Source: Cellulomonas sp. WB94
Lineage (GTDB): Bacteria > Actinomycetota > Actinomycetes > Actinomycetales > Cellulomonadaceae
Length of the DNA: 64,000 nt
Direction of reading: 5' to 3'
NCBI RefSeq assembly: GCF_003115775.1
Contig: NZ_QEES01000002.1
Location: forward strand, 1,302,001-1,366,000
Shown: piece by piece, positions 18,351 to 27,855 of the stretch
Numbering within the stretch: position 1 is the first letter of the stretch
How the letters are laid out: every line of letters begins with the position of its first letter
The notes under the pieces: model-generated
What the model was told of the DNA's origin: nothing
The model's database searches: none
Seen by the model: only the letters and a program-made list of their open reading frames with translations
Program-made: the position numbers and the translations under genes

Positions 18351-20663
18351 GTGAGCAGACCGCGGGGCATCCATCGTTGGCACCGCCTGTCGCTCGGCGC
18401 CGTCCTGGTGCTGGCCCTCGGTCTTGTCGCACCGGCCTCTGCTGACGCAGCAGCGACCTATGGCACGCCGGGTCCCAGCTACAGCGGTGTCACGAACCCT
18501 CCGACCTCGGACAAGCCGCAGAGCAAGCTGTGGTGGAACGACGGGTCGTGGTGGGCGTACATGTGGGCCGGCAGCAGCGGGTGGCACATCGAGCGGCTCG
18601 ACCGCGCCACCAACAGCTGGGTGGACACCGGCGTCCTCGTCGACTCCCGCAACACCACGCTCGGGGACACCCTCTGGGACGGCAGCCACCTCTTCATCGC
18701 CTCCCACGTGGCGACCACGTCCACGATGAGCTCGCCCAAGGTCTCGAAGTCTGGCCAGCCGGCGAAACTCAGGCGGTACAGCTATGCGGACGGCACCTAC
18801 ACGCTCGACCCCGGCTTCCCGACGACCATCAGCAACTACTCGACCGAGTCGATGACGATCGACGAGGACTCCACCGGCGCCATCTGGGCGACGTGGGTGC
18901 AGGTCGCCGGCAGCTCGACCGCCGGCTACACAGCAACCACCTACGTCAACGGCTCGGCCGTGGGCGGCACCAGCTGGCCGGCACCTTTCGTGATCCCCGG
19001 TGCGAGCGACCCGACACCCTCGGTAGATGACATCTCCGCCGTCGTGGCGTTCCAGCGCAACAAGATCGGCGTGATGTGGAGCGACCAGCTCACCGGCACC
19101 GTGTGGTGGGCCTGGCGCACCGACGGCACGTCGCCGACCGCCGCCTCGTCGTGGCACGTCGGCAGCGCCGTCCGCGGCCCGCACCAGGCTGACGACCACC
19201 TGAACCTCAAGACCCTGCAGTCGGACGACTCGGGTCGGGTCTTCGCCTCCGTCAAGACCAGCCTGGACCTGAACGGCGGGAGCACCTCGGAGCCCCAGCT
19301 GCTGCTTCTGACCTACAAGCCGGGTACCGGTTCGTTCGACTCCACACCGATCTCGACCATCGCCGACTGCCAGACCCGACCGCAGGTCGTGCTCGACAGC
19401 GACGCGAGCGTGGTCCACGTGTTCATGACCGGCCCGTCGACCTCGGTGACAGGTTGCCCCTACTCCGGCCTCGCCGGTGCGATCTACGAGAAGACGGCGT
19501 CGATGGACAACCCGGTCTTCGTCGACGGTCGGGGGACCCCCGTGATCGAAGACGGAGCGTCGGCGCACGTCAACAACGTCACGACGAGCAAGCAGCCGGT
19601 CAACGCCACGACCGGGCTCGTCATCCTGGCCTCGAACGACACCACCGAGCAGTACTGGTTCGCCGACTCCGCTCCGACCCCGACGCCCACGCCGACCCCT
19701 ACTCCCACACCCACACCGACCCCTACTCCCACACCCACACCGACACCCACACCCACACCCACACCCGCGCCGACCGCGAGCTTCACGGTGACACCGTCGT
19801 CGGGTGCTGCGCCGCTGCCCGTGACGTTCACTGACACGTCCACCGGAAGCCCGACCTCGTGGTCGTGGGACTTCGGCGACGGCAGCGCGCTGGGCACCAG
19901 CCAGAACCCGAGCCACACCTACGTCGCTGAGGGCAGCTACACCGTCACGCTGACCGCCTCCAACGCGTCAGGCTCCGGGACGGTCACCCAGACCGGTGCC
20001 GTCGTGGTCTCGGCGGCACCACCCGCCAGCAGCGGCATCACGGTCGGCGCGTCGACGTCGACCCAGGCGACGACCGCGGTCAGCTCCGTGGCCCTCGCGA
20101 TGCCCACCGGACTGGTCGCCGGTGACGTCGTGGTCGCCGAGATCAACGCCGACCAGGCTCCGACCATCGCCGCGGCGCCCAACGGGTGGAGCCCGGCGTT
20201 CACCACGAAGCTGTCACCCGGAGGGCTCGCCACGACCTTCGTGTACTACCACGTCGTCGCCGACCCGACGGCGGAGCCCACGAGCGTGACGTGGACCCTG
20301 TCGGCCGCGCAGAAGTGGGGCGGCGGGATCAGCGACTTCCACGGGGTCGACACCACCACCCCGTTCGACACCGCTGCCTCGACCAAGGTGATCACGAGCA
20401 GCGCGAGCTCGATCGTCGTGCCCAGCGTGACCACGGTGACTCCGGACGCGCTGCTCATCGGCGGAGTCGGCCTCAACTCGATCAGCATCACCAGCTCCCC
20501 GCCCACGGGCTGGAGCCAGGCATGGGAGAGCGTCGGCGGCCAGGACACCTCATTGTCCTCGACGCCTGATCCCACCGTCGGCAGCAGCGGCACCACCACC
20601 TTCACGTTCAGCAGCGCCGGTACCGCGGCCGCCTGGGTGATCGCCCTGCGACCCCGTGCGTGA
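18351..20663 (+). CDS. Large secreted protein: beta-propeller-like domain, PT linker, PKD domain, C-terminal jelly-roll-like domain
   Basis: 770 residues from GTG 18351. Sec signal peptide (RLSLGAVLVLALGLVAPASADA) with likely cleavage after ADA. Residues ~40-440 contain repeated Trp/Asp/Ser-rich strands (KLWWNDGSWWAYMW, GDTLWDGSHLFIASH, GRVFASVKTSLD) of a BNR/sialidase-like propeller without obvious catalytic residues. A Thr-Pro repeat linker follows, then a PKD domain (SFTVTPSSGAAPLPVTFTDT, WDFGDGS) and a ~200-residue C-terminal domain (ITVGASTSTQ... ending AAWVIALRP) common in actinobacterial exoproteins. An extracellular polysaccharide-binding or surface role is likely; no enzyme activity is assigned. 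Base composition before the gene is markedly AT-richer than its surroundings. Confidence 0.85.
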   Translation: MSRPRGIHRWHRLSLGAVLVLALGLVAPASADAAATYGTPGPSYSGVTNPPTSDKPQSKLWWNDGSWWAYMWAGSSGWHIERLDRATNSWVDTGVLVDSRNTTLGDTLWDGSHLFIASHVATTSTMSSPKVSKSGQPAKLRRYSYADGTYTLDPGFPTTISNYSTESMTIDEDSTGAIWATWVQVAGSSTAGYTATTYVNGSAVGGTSWPAPFVIPGASDPTPSVDDISAVVAFQRNKIGVMWSDQLTGTVWWAWRTDGTSPTAASSWHVGSAVRGPHQADDHLNLKTLQSDDSGRVFASVKTSLDLNGGSTSEPQLLLLTYKPGTGSFDSTPISTIADCQTRPQVVLDSDASVVHVFMTGPSTSVTGCPYSGLAGAIYEKTASMDNPVFVDGRGTPVIEDGASAHVNNVTTSKQPVNATTGLVILASNDTTEQYWFADSAPTPTPTPTPTPTPTPTPTPTPTPTPTPTPTPAPTASFTVTPSSGAAPLPVTFTDTSTGSPTSWSWDFGDGSALGTSQNPSHTYVAEGSYTVTLTASNASGSGTVTQTGAVVVSAAPPASSGITVGASTSTQATTAVSSVALAMPTGLVAGDVVVAEINADQAPTIAAAPNGWSPAFTTKLSPGGLATTFVYYHVVADPTAEPTSVTWTLSAAQKWGGGISDFHGVDTTTPFDTAASTKVITSSASSIVVPSVTTVTPDALLIGGVGLNSISITSSPPTGWSQAWESVGGQDTSLSSTPDPTVGSSGTTTFTFSSAGTAAAWVIALRPRA
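19674..19776 (+). repeat. Thr-Pro codon repeat (linker) inside the PKD protein gene
   Basis: Direct repeat of ACC/ACG/ACA-CC codons encoding about sixteen Thr-Pro pairs. It separates the propeller-like domain from the PKD domain. Repeat units are interchangeable at DNA level, so length may vary between strains and assemblies. Confidence 0.85.
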
Positions 20664-20702
20664 CGCTCCGGCGTGCCGGCCGTCCCGGTCCTAGGCCGGG
20701 CA

Positions 20703-20754
20703 TGCGCGGGGTCACGCCCGTCGGGCTGCGTCCCGTGGGGTGCGACCCCGCGCA
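20703..20754. terminator. Probable bidirectional hairpin between convergent genes
   Basis: Perfect 11-bp inverted repeat: TGCGCGGGGTC (20703-20713) and GACCCCGCGCA (20744-20754), 30-nt apart with a small GCCC/GGGC hairpin inside. It sits between the stop of the PKD protein and the stop of the aldo/keto reductase on the opposite strand. Confidence 0.6.
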
Positions 20755-20766
20755 CGGTCGCTGTCG

Positions 20767-21780
<1,014 letters not shown>

Positions 21781-21795
21781 GTCTCGAGCGTGCTC

Positions 21796-21817
21796 CTTAG
21801 AGCGGACTCGAAGTCAA
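21796..21817 (-). promoter_or_regulatory. Predicted MerR-type operator/promoter of the aldo/keto reductase gene
   Basis: Read on the minus strand it is TTGACTTCGAGTCCGCTCTAAG: a -35 hexamer (TTGACT, 21817-21812) fused to an imperfect inverted repeat CTTCGAG/CTCTAAG. It matches the site upstream of the regulator gene. No good -10 is seen at 19-bp spacing and the gene begins about 15 bp downstream, so the transcript would be nearly leaderless. Confidence 0.6.
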
Positions 21818-21820
21818 GCG

Positions 21821-22210
21821 CTACCGCGAACCGACCCGGCCCTCGTACAGCCCGATCTTGTACTCGATCGCCTCGAGGTTCTCCCGGACCTCCGCGAGCT
21901 GCGCGAGGACCCGTTCCCGGTGGGCGTGCAGGAGCGCGAGCCGCTGCACCTCGTTCCCGTCACCGGCCCGGCACAGCTCGGCATACGCCCGCACCTCACG
22001 GATCGGCATCCCCGTCCCGCGCAGCCGCGTGAGCATGACGATCCAGCTCAGGTCCTGCTCGGTGTACCGGCGATGGCCCGACGACGCCCGCTCGACCGGC
22101 TCGAGCATCAGCCCGTCACGCTCGTAGTAGCGCAGCGTGTGCGTCGTCAGCCCTGTGGCCAGGGCGGCGTCGGCGATGCTGAGTGGGTGCGGTGCGGTCG
22201 AGACAGACAT
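21821..22210 (-). CDS. MerR family transcriptional regulator
   Basis: 129 residues. N-terminal winged helix: SIADAALATGLTTHTLRYYERDGLM, then SSGHRRYTEQDLSWIVMLTRLRGTGMPIREVR, the standard MerR DNA-binding region. The C-terminus is a dimerising coiled coil (RVLAQLAEVRENLEAIEYKI) with no effector domain. There are no metal-binding cysteines at the usual sites (single Cys in ELCRAG), so this is not an obvious metal or SoxR sensor; short MerR proteins next to AKRs commonly respond to electrophiles or aldehydes. It shares operator motifs with the AKR gene, so autoregulation plus control of the AKR is expected. Confidence 0.93.
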   Translation of the reverse strand: MSVSTAPHPLSIADAALATGLTTHTLRYYERDGLMLEPVERASSGHRRYTEQDLSWIVMLTRLRGTGMPIREVRAYAELCRAGDGNEVQRLALLHAHRERVLAQLAEVRENLEAIEYKIGLYEGRVGSR

Positions 22211-22225
22211 GCAGGGATGATGGCT

Positions 22226-22247
22226 CTTCGAGTGTGCTCGAAGTCAA
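22226..22247 (-). promoter_or_regulatory. Predicted MerR-type operator/promoter of the regulator gene
   Basis: On the minus strand: TTGACT (-35, 22247-22242) overlapping a perfect 18-bp palindrome CTTCGAG-CACA-CTCGAAG (22243-22226), with CATCAT as a possible -10 after a 19-bp spacer. The long spacer with a palindrome inside it is the hallmark of MerR-controlled promoters, where the protein bends DNA to align the two elements. Confidence 0.75.
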
Positions 22248-22395
22248 GGCGCAGATCTGTGACGGTCAGGAGACGGACAGGCCAGAGGCGCCGCTGCGCC
22301 CGGCAGAACCATCGGAGTGACGGGCCCGCGTGGCGCACGACCCGCACCCGACGATCATCGTGAGAACCTGGCGGCCAACCGTCCCGAGGAGCCCC

Positions 22396-23004
22396 GTGAA
22401 CCCCGCCACCCCCGACGCCCTCGTCGGCATCCAGCGCTTCGCTGTCACGCAGAAGATCACCCTGATGGTCAACCGCTACGAGATCCGGGCGCTCGGGCCG
22501 AACGGTGAGGAAGGCGCGATGCTCGCGTTCGCGCAGCAGAAGCGCATGGCCTTCAAGGAGGAGGTCACGTTCTACACGAGCGAAGACCGGCACACCCCGG
22601 TGTTCTCCTTCAAGGCCCGCCAGCGCCTCGACCTCGGCGCGACCTATGACGTCTTCGACGCAGCCGGCCTCCCGATCGGCAGCTTCCGCAAGGACTTCGC
22701 GGCCTCGCTGCTGCGCTCGACGTGGCACCTCGACGCGGCCGGGGTCAGCGCCGTCGGGCAGGAGCGCAACGCCGGCCTCGCTATCCTGCGCCGCGTGTGG
22801 GACCTGATCCCGATCCTCGGCGAGGTCCCCGTGCCGTTCGTGTTCCACTTCGACTTCACCGACCCGAACGGCCAGGTCGTCCTGACCTCCGAGCGCCGGA
22901 TGTCGCTGCGCGACCGCTACACGATCACCGTGCCCGACGGGCGGCTCGATGGCCGCGTCGCAGCGGCGATGGCGGTAGCCCTGGACGCCCTGCAGTCCCG
23001 GTAG
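22396..23004 (+). CDS. Conserved protein with Tubby/LURP-one-like fold features
   Basis: 202 residues from GTG 22396, with a GAGGA ribosome site 8 bp upstream. The sequence alternates short hydrophobic strands: RFAVTQKITLMVNRYEIRA, EVTFYTSEDRHTPVFSFKAR, TYDVFDAAGLPIGSFRKDF, then LRSTWHL and FHFDFTDPNGQVVLTSERR. This 'strand-turn' pattern with a DVFDAxGxxIG hairpin resembles LURP-one-related (Tubby C-terminal-like) proteins, which bind lipid or act as scramblase-like domains. No membrane segment and no catalytic motif are seen. The fold link is by eye only; function unknown. Confidence 0.6.
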   Translation: MNPATPDALVGIQRFAVTQKITLMVNRYEIRALGPNGEEGAMLAFAQQKRMAFKEEVTFYTSEDRHTPVFSFKARQRLDLGATYDVFDAAGLPIGSFRKDFAASLLRSTWHLDAAGVSAVGQERNAGLAILRRVWDLIPILGEVPVPFVFHFDFTDPNGQVVLTSERRMSLRDRYTITVPDGRLDGRVAAAMAVALDALQSR

Positions 23005-23019
23005 GCGGCGGGCGCGCCG

Positions 23020-23565
23020 TCACCCGACGGCGGCGCGCTCCCACTCGTCGGCCAGCAGGCCGTACCCGAAGGCGTCATGCCAGACAGGACGACCCGCGTC
23101 GTCCACCGCGAAGCTCGCCGCCGCGCGCAGGTGCGCCTCCCGGCGGAACCCGAGCCGCTCGAGCAGCGCCCACGACCGCGTGTTGCGCGGGTCGCAGTGC
23201 GCGACGACGCGATGCGCCGACCGGTCGACGAACAGCTCCTGCAGCAGCGCGCGGCACGCCTCGGTCGCGTACCCCTTCCCCCAGTCCTGCGGGTTGAACA
23301 CGTAGCCGATCTCCCATGTGCGCCACTGCGGGGGCCCGTCCGGCGCGACGTAGAGGTTCCCGACGACGCGACCCGTCGAGGCCAGGCACACCGCGACGAA
23401 CCGCTCGTCGGCCGCGCGCTCCGTGGCGGTGCGGACGGCGTCATCCGCGCTCAGGACGCCGTACGGCTCGAACTCGACCGCCGCGGGCTGCGAGAGGTAG
23501 GCGTGCAGGTCAGGGGCGTCGTCGGGCGTGAACCGGCGGAGGACGACGCGGGGGGCGAGGGGCAC
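23020..23565 (-). CDS. GNAT family N-acetyltransferase (RimJ/RimL-like)
   Basis: 181 residues from GTG 23565 (an in-frame ATG at 23601 is the alternative; neither has a clear ribosome site). Fold elements: VVLRRFTPDDAPDLHAYLSQ, IGYVFNPQDWGKGYATEACRALL with the acetyl-CoA loop (Gln/Arg-x-x-Gly-x-Gly/Ala version WGKGYA), and RVVAHCDPRNTRSWALLERLGF, the C-terminal motif of the RimJ/RimL branch. Likely acetylates an N-terminal amine of a ribosomal protein or a small-molecule amine; substrate unknown. Divergent from the HNH gene. Confidence 0.85.
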   Translation of the reverse strand: MPLAPRVVLRRFTPDDAPDLHAYLSQPAAVEFEPYGVLSADDAVRTATERAADERFVAVCLASTGRVVGNLYVAPDGPPQWRTWEIGYVFNPQDWGKGYATEACRALLQELFVDRSAHRVVAHCDPRNTRSWALLERLGFRREAHLRAAASFAVDDAGRPVWHDAFGYGLLADEWERAAVG

Positions 23566-23668
23566 GGCGCCAGCATGGCGCTGACGGCGGCGAGGAGCCA
23601 TCAGATTCCGCGCGAGGCGGTTCAGGAATCGCGTCTCCGCCGCGTCCTGCCCGTGCCAAGCTGCACGC

Positions 23669-24553
23669 ATGGACACCGAGGTCGAGCGGCAGTTCCGGCA
23701 GTCGTTGATGGACACCCTCGCCGCCCGGTTGTCGCACGGCGACGGCACCCTCAGCCGCGCCGACCTGACGGAGTTCCCGGTAGGTGACAGGTCGTGGCGG
23801 CTCATCGACCAGTCGCGCGGGATCTGGAACCCGAGGAGTCTGGCCGCGACACTGTCCATCGTGTCGTCGCCGTCGGGCCCGTATGCCGACAAGGAGCTCG
23901 CTCCCGGGGTGTGGCGCTACGACTACCGGGCGGGCACTGTTGCCGGGGACAACACGAAGCTGCGCCGCGCGCGCGAGCTCGAGCTCCCGGTCATCTTGCT
24001 GCGGAAGCTCGAGCCGAACGTCTACCTTCCGGTGTTCCCGGTGTCGGTCATCGCCGAGGACCCGGTCGCGCGGTTCTTCACGATCGCGCTGAGCGACCTC
24101 GAGCTGCTGCGTGACCCGGCGCACCCGACCTCGACCGAGCGGCGGTACGCCGAGCGGGTGGTGCGGCAGCGGCTGCACCAACCGGTCTTCCGGGGCATGG
24201 TCCTGCGCGCGTACGCGCAGCGCTGCGCCGTGTGCGACCTCAAGCACCCCGAGCTGCTGGACGCCGCGCACATCGACGGAGATCGGGAAGCGGCCGGCGA
24301 CGCCGTGGTCACCAACGGGCTGTCGCTGTGCAAGATCCACCACTCGGCCTACGACGCGAACCTCATGGGGATCACGCCGGACTACGGCGTGCGCATCAAC
24401 AAGGCGCTGCTCCTCGAGGTCGACGGACCGATGCTGCGGCACGGGCTGCAGGAGATGCACGGCCGACCGATCGGCATCCCCAAGCGGACCCAGGACCGGC
24501 CGGATCGCGACCGGCTCGCGCGGCGCTTCGCGCAGTTCAGCGCATCGTCCTGA
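23669..24553 (+). CDS. HNH endonuclease with N-terminal reader-like domain (putative modification-dependent restriction enzyme)
   Basis: 294 residues. The C-terminal third holds an HNH nuclease: CAVCDLKHPELLDAAHI (residues ~186-202, zinc-type Cys pair and His), then NGLSLCKIHHSAYDANLMGI with the Asn and metal-binding His, so the active site is intact. The N-terminal ~140 residues include RGIWNPRSLAATLSIVSS, YDYRAGTV..DN and PVILLRKLEPNVYLPVFPVSV, a beta-rich pattern seen in front of HNH domains in predicted modification-dependent restriction enzymes, where it would read modified bases. It ends 4 bp from the convergent nuclease-helicase gene. Restriction role is inferred from family architecture. 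Confidence 0.75.
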   Translation: MDTEVERQFRQSLMDTLAARLSHGDGTLSRADLTEFPVGDRSWRLIDQSRGIWNPRSLAATLSIVSSPSGPYADKELAPGVWRYDYRAGTVAGDNTKLRRARELELPVILLRKLEPNVYLPVFPVSVIAEDPVARFFTIALSDLELLRDPAHPTSTERRYAERVVRQRLHQPVFRGMVLRAYAQRCAVCDLKHPELLDAAHIDGDREAAGDAVVTNGLSLCKIHHSAYDANLMGITPDYGVRINKALLLEVDGPMLRHGLQEMHGRPIGIPKRTQDRPDRDRLARRFAQFSASS

Positions 24554-24557
24554 CCCG

Positions 24558-26438
24558 TCACCGCGGGTTGACGACCGCCCGCAGCATCTCCTGCGTCTCC
24601 GCATCGACGGAGTAGAGCAGCGTCCCCACCAGCCCGCGAGTGAGCAGCACCTTGTAGACGTTGCGCACGAGCCGGTCGTAGGTCGCGTCGTCGACGGTCG
24701 TCCGCGACCGGAAGTCCGGGTCCTTGGTGAACTCGCGACGTGAGACCCAGACCCCGGACCGCCACACGAGGTCCGGCCCGAGGATCACGCCGTTCCACGG
24801 GTACTCGAACCCCTGCGCGGTGTAGACGCACCCGACCTGGCCGAACCCCGCCGGGTCGGACGCCCACAGGGACGACGCCGGCGCTCCACCCACCGACCGC
24901 TCGCTCTTGAGGTTCCACGGCCGGCTCCAGCCGTCGACGACGACGTCGTGCACGAGCGTCCCGTCGGGCCGCGGGTCGCTCCACGGCCAGCAGTAGCCGG
25001 CCGTCATGCGCGCGCCGACGCCCGCGGCGAGCCTCCCTGCTAGTCGCGACTCCATCTCGGTCGGCGAGTCGACGACGTCGACGACGAACGTCGACTCGTC
25101 CTCCCACCCGATGGGTCCGCCGACGTCGAGCCCGAGCAGGCGGTGCACCCAGTCGAGGTACGCCTCGCTCCCCCCGGCGCGGTACTGGCCGCGCAGGTCG
25201 ACCTGCTGGACGGGCAGCCCGCGTGCGGCGGCGTGGGCCTTGATGTCGGCGACGGTGCCCATCTCGCCAGGACGCACGACCTGGTGCTCGTCGAGCAGGA
25301 ACACCGGGACGCGTGCGACGTCGAGCAGCTCCTCGATCTGCGGTCGCGCGTGCTCGCGCATGCCCTTCGGGGTGTACCGGTTCACCGACTTGGCGCGGAT
25401 GCGGTGGGCCTCGTCGAGCACGAGGACCTCGATGCTGTTGGGCTCGGCGGCCATGAAGCTGTTGAAGTAGGTGAACAGGCTCTTGGTCCGCGTCGATCCC
25501 TTGCCCGCGACCTGCCGCAGGGTCTGGGTGAACGCCTTCGAGCCTGTCGCGTGCAGCACGGTGCGACCCTGGCGGGCGAGCTCGCCGACGAGCGACAGCG
25601 CGATGACGCTCTTGCCGGACCCGGGCGACCCGGTCACGACGACGACGGTCTTCAGGTCCGCCACGCGCGCCCGGTCGACGGCGCGCAGGACCAGCTCGTA
25701 GGCGACGCGCTGCTCGTCGAGCAGGACGAACTGCTCGCGGTCCTGGATCTCCCGCGCTGCGAACGCGAGCAGCTGCTTCGAGGGGCCGATGGCGGACCCG
25801 AGGAAGCGGTCCGCGGCGGCCGCGCCGGGCGCAGGTGACAGCCGGGCGCGCAGGAAGTCCTGGAACTCGCCGCGTCGTTGGCCGGTGAACATGCGGGCCT
25901 CGGTAGCGGCCGGTTGCGTCCACAGGTCGCGGACGCCGTTGTCGGTCGCGTTGTGCAGGTACGCGACGCCCACCATCGAGTCGGGCGCGCCCGCGAGCGC
26001 CGACACGTAGTCACGGAAGTACCGGGCGTACTCGCCGACCTGGAGCGACGGGTGCAGCACGGGGCGGTACCGCGCGCCGTCGACGTCGACGAGGGTCGGC
26101 GAGTCCTCGAACTGGTGGGCGGTGCTCCACTGCTTGAGCTCGACGACGACGTACGACGGCTCGCCGGTGGTCGGGTGCTCGCCGGCGAGGAGGACGTCGG
26201 CCCGCTTGCTGCTCAGCGGGAGCCTCTGCTCGAGCAGCACCTCGACCCCGCCGAGCCCGGCATCACGCAGGTCGCGCGCGAGCACCGGCAGGCTGTGGCG
26301 CCACGACCGCGACTCTGACCGGCCCGGGCGCCCGAGGCCTTGGCTCACGAGGAAGTCCCCAAGGATCTGCTCGACGGCCGTCGGCTGGGCGTCGACCATC
26401 GAGGCGAGCGAGTGTCCACTGATACGTACGGAGTCCAC
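24558..26438 (-). CDS. DUF2075-type ATPase/helicase with N-terminal PD-(D/E)xK-like nuclease domain
   Basis: 626 residues from GTG 26438 (a ribosome site AGGGGAC lies upstream; the frame is open to 26483). Residues ~40-150 show a nuclease-like core: VEVLLEQRLPLSSKRADVLL and YVVVELKQWS (Asp and E-x-K of PD-(D/E)xK). The ATPase begins at TGSPGSGKSVIAL (Walker A), then VLVLDEAHRIRAKS (Walker B), FLLDEHQVV and GCVYTAQGFEYPWNGVILG (SF1-like motif V), typical of DUF2075. Likely acts on DNA or RNA in the cytoplasm. Such nuclease-helicase fusions are frequent in defence-rich loci; that role is inference from context with the HNH gene. Confidence 0.82.
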   Translation of the reverse strand: MDSVRISGHSLASMVDAQPTAVEQILGDFLVSQGLGRPGRSESRSWRHSLPVLARDLRDAGLGGVEVLLEQRLPLSSKRADVLLAGEHPTTGEPSYVVVELKQWSTAHQFEDSPTLVDVDGARYRPVLHPSLQVGEYARYFRDYVSALAGAPDSMVGVAYLHNATDNGVRDLWTQPAATEARMFTGQRRGEFQDFLRARLSPAPGAAAADRFLGSAIGPSKQLLAFAAREIQDREQFVLLDEQRVAYELVLRAVDRARVADLKTVVVVTGSPGSGKSVIALSLVGELARQGRTVLHATGSKAFTQTLRQVAGKGSTRTKSLFTYFNSFMAAEPNSIEVLVLDEAHRIRAKSVNRYTPKGMREHARPQIEELLDVARVPVFLLDEHQVVRPGEMGTVADIKAHAAARGLPVQQVDLRGQYRAGGSEAYLDWVHRLLGLDVGGPIGWEDESTFVVDVVDSPTEMESRLAGRLAAGVGARMTAGYCWPWSDPRPDGTLVHDVVVDGWSRPWNLKSERSVGGAPASSLWASDPAGFGQVGCVYTAQGFEYPWNGVILGPDLVWRSGVWVSRREFTKDPDFRSRTTVDDATYDRLVRNVYKVLLTRGLVGTLLYSVDAETQEMLRAVVNPR

Positions 26439-26573
26439 GACGACGTCCCCTGAGCAGCACGAATGATCGTGCGGAGGGGACATGTCCGCTGACGCGGAAG
26501 TCCGTCGGACCGCTGGGAGGGAGCGTATCGGCCTGGGGAGGCCAGCCGTCCCTGCCGCGCGCCCATCGGAGCA

Positions 26574-27824
26574 CTAGGGCCCCAGGGCCCCGATCGGCAA
26601 CACGCTCACCCCGTCAGGTCGCCGGTACCCAAGACCCGACGGCGTGATGACCCCGAGGACCGACGGCTCGCCGACGCGGCTCGTGTCGACCCGGTCCCGG
26701 AAGCGCAGAAGCCCCGCGGCTGCGGTGTCGATCTGACTCGCCCCGAGCTTGACCTCGAACGCACCCCAGCGGCCGTCACCGGTCTCGACGACGACGTCGA
26801 CCTCGAGCCCGGTGCTGTCCCGGTAGTGGGAGACCGCGCCGTCGGCGGCCTGGGCGTAGACGCGCAGGTCACGGATGACGAGCGACTCGAAGAGGAGACC
26901 GAAGAAGTTGAGGTCCGCGAGGAGGGTCTCGGGAGTGGCTCGCAGGGCGGCTGCGGCGAGCGATGGGTCGACGAAGTGGCGCTTCGGAGACTTGCGCAGG
27001 GTCGCTGACGACCGGAGGTGCGTGGACCAGGCGGGCTGGTCCTCGACGACCATGAGGCGTTCGAGCACGTCGATGTAGCCGCTCACGGTGTGGCGCTCGG
27101 TGTGCTCGCCGTCCGCCGCCGCGTCTCTCGCCAGTGTCACGACGGACGCTTCCGTGGCGACGTTGCGGGCGATCCCGGCGATGACACGCCCGACCTTGAC
27201 GGGGTCCCGCCGCGGACCCGCGACGCGGCCTACGTCGACCTGTTGGATAGTTGCGAGGTAGTCGCGGACCGCCCGCGACGCGTCGTGCGGACCGAGCCCC
27301 TGGAGCCCCGGCCACCCGCCGGTCAGGACCCGCTCGATCAGGACGGGCAGTGCAAGGTCGGGACCCAAGGTGCGGATCGCGTCGCCGGCGAGCAGCGCGC
27401 GCAACGAGACCGCACCCGTTGAGTGGCCGGTCTCGAGCAGCGACATCGGCCGCATCCTGATCCGAGCGAACCGGCCGGCCCCGGAGTGCCGGGCCGCGTC
27501 GTCGTCGGGCGTGGCTGAACCCGTGAGGATGAACTGCCCGGGCTGCTGCCGATCGTCGACCGCGCGGCGGACGTGGTTCCAGAGCGAGGGCTGGACCTGC
27601 CACTCGTCGAGCAGCTGCGGTGGCGCGCCGTCGAGCAGGAGGCTCGGATCGACGGCAATGGTAGGTGGGACGCGAGGATCGGTGTCGACGCGCAGCTCGC
27701 TGGCTGCGACCTGGCGTGCGGTGAAGGTCTTGCCGCACGCCTTGGGCCCTTCGATGACGATGGCGCCCGCTGAGGCAAGCGCGCGACGCAGCTCGGCATC
27801 GACGACGCGCGCTCGGTAGTCCAT
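26574..27824 (-). CDS. AAA_14/DUF4143 ATP-binding protein
   Basis: 416 residues. Walker A IVIEGPKACGKTFTARQ; Walker B region QLLDEWQVQPSLWNHVRR with the sensor-like FILTGSATP; the C-terminal DUF4143 domain ends with VDVVVETG..WGAFEVKLG, which has the E-x-K pattern of a PD-(D/E)xK fold. Members are cytosolic ATPases of unresolved function, often at variable chromosomal sites and sometimes proposed as toxin/antitoxin-like or restriction-related modules. A pair of 31-bp repeats lies 30-110 bp upstream and may be its operator. A poor match between this DNA's AT-richer upstream region and the surroundings suggests lateral acquisition. Confidence 0.88.
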   Translation of the reverse strand: MDYRARVVDAELRRALASAGAIVIEGPKACGKTFTARQVAASELRVDTDPRVPPTIAVDPSLLLDGAPPQLLDEWQVQPSLWNHVRRAVDDRQQPGQFILTGSATPDDDAARHSGAGRFARIRMRPMSLLETGHSTGAVSLRALLAGDAIRTLGPDLALPVLIERVLTGGWPGLQGLGPHDASRAVRDYLATIQQVDVGRVAGPRRDPVKVGRVIAGIARNVATEASVVTLARDAAADGEHTERHTVSGYIDVLERLMVVEDQPAWSTHLRSSATLRKSPKRHFVDPSLAAAALRATPETLLADLNFFGLLFESLVIRDLRVYAQAADGAVSHYRDSTGLEVDVVVETGDGRWGAFEVKLGASQIDTAAAGLLRFRDRVDTSRVGEPSVLGVITPSGLGYRRPDGVSVLPIGALGP

Positions 27825-27855
27825 CGCCGTCTCCCTCGGTCCTGAGTCTTCAACT

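Noticed and set aside
19674-19776. Regular ACCCC-type repeats as a CRISPR or microsatellite element
   Set aside because: In frame and encoding Thr-Pro linker in a secreted protein.
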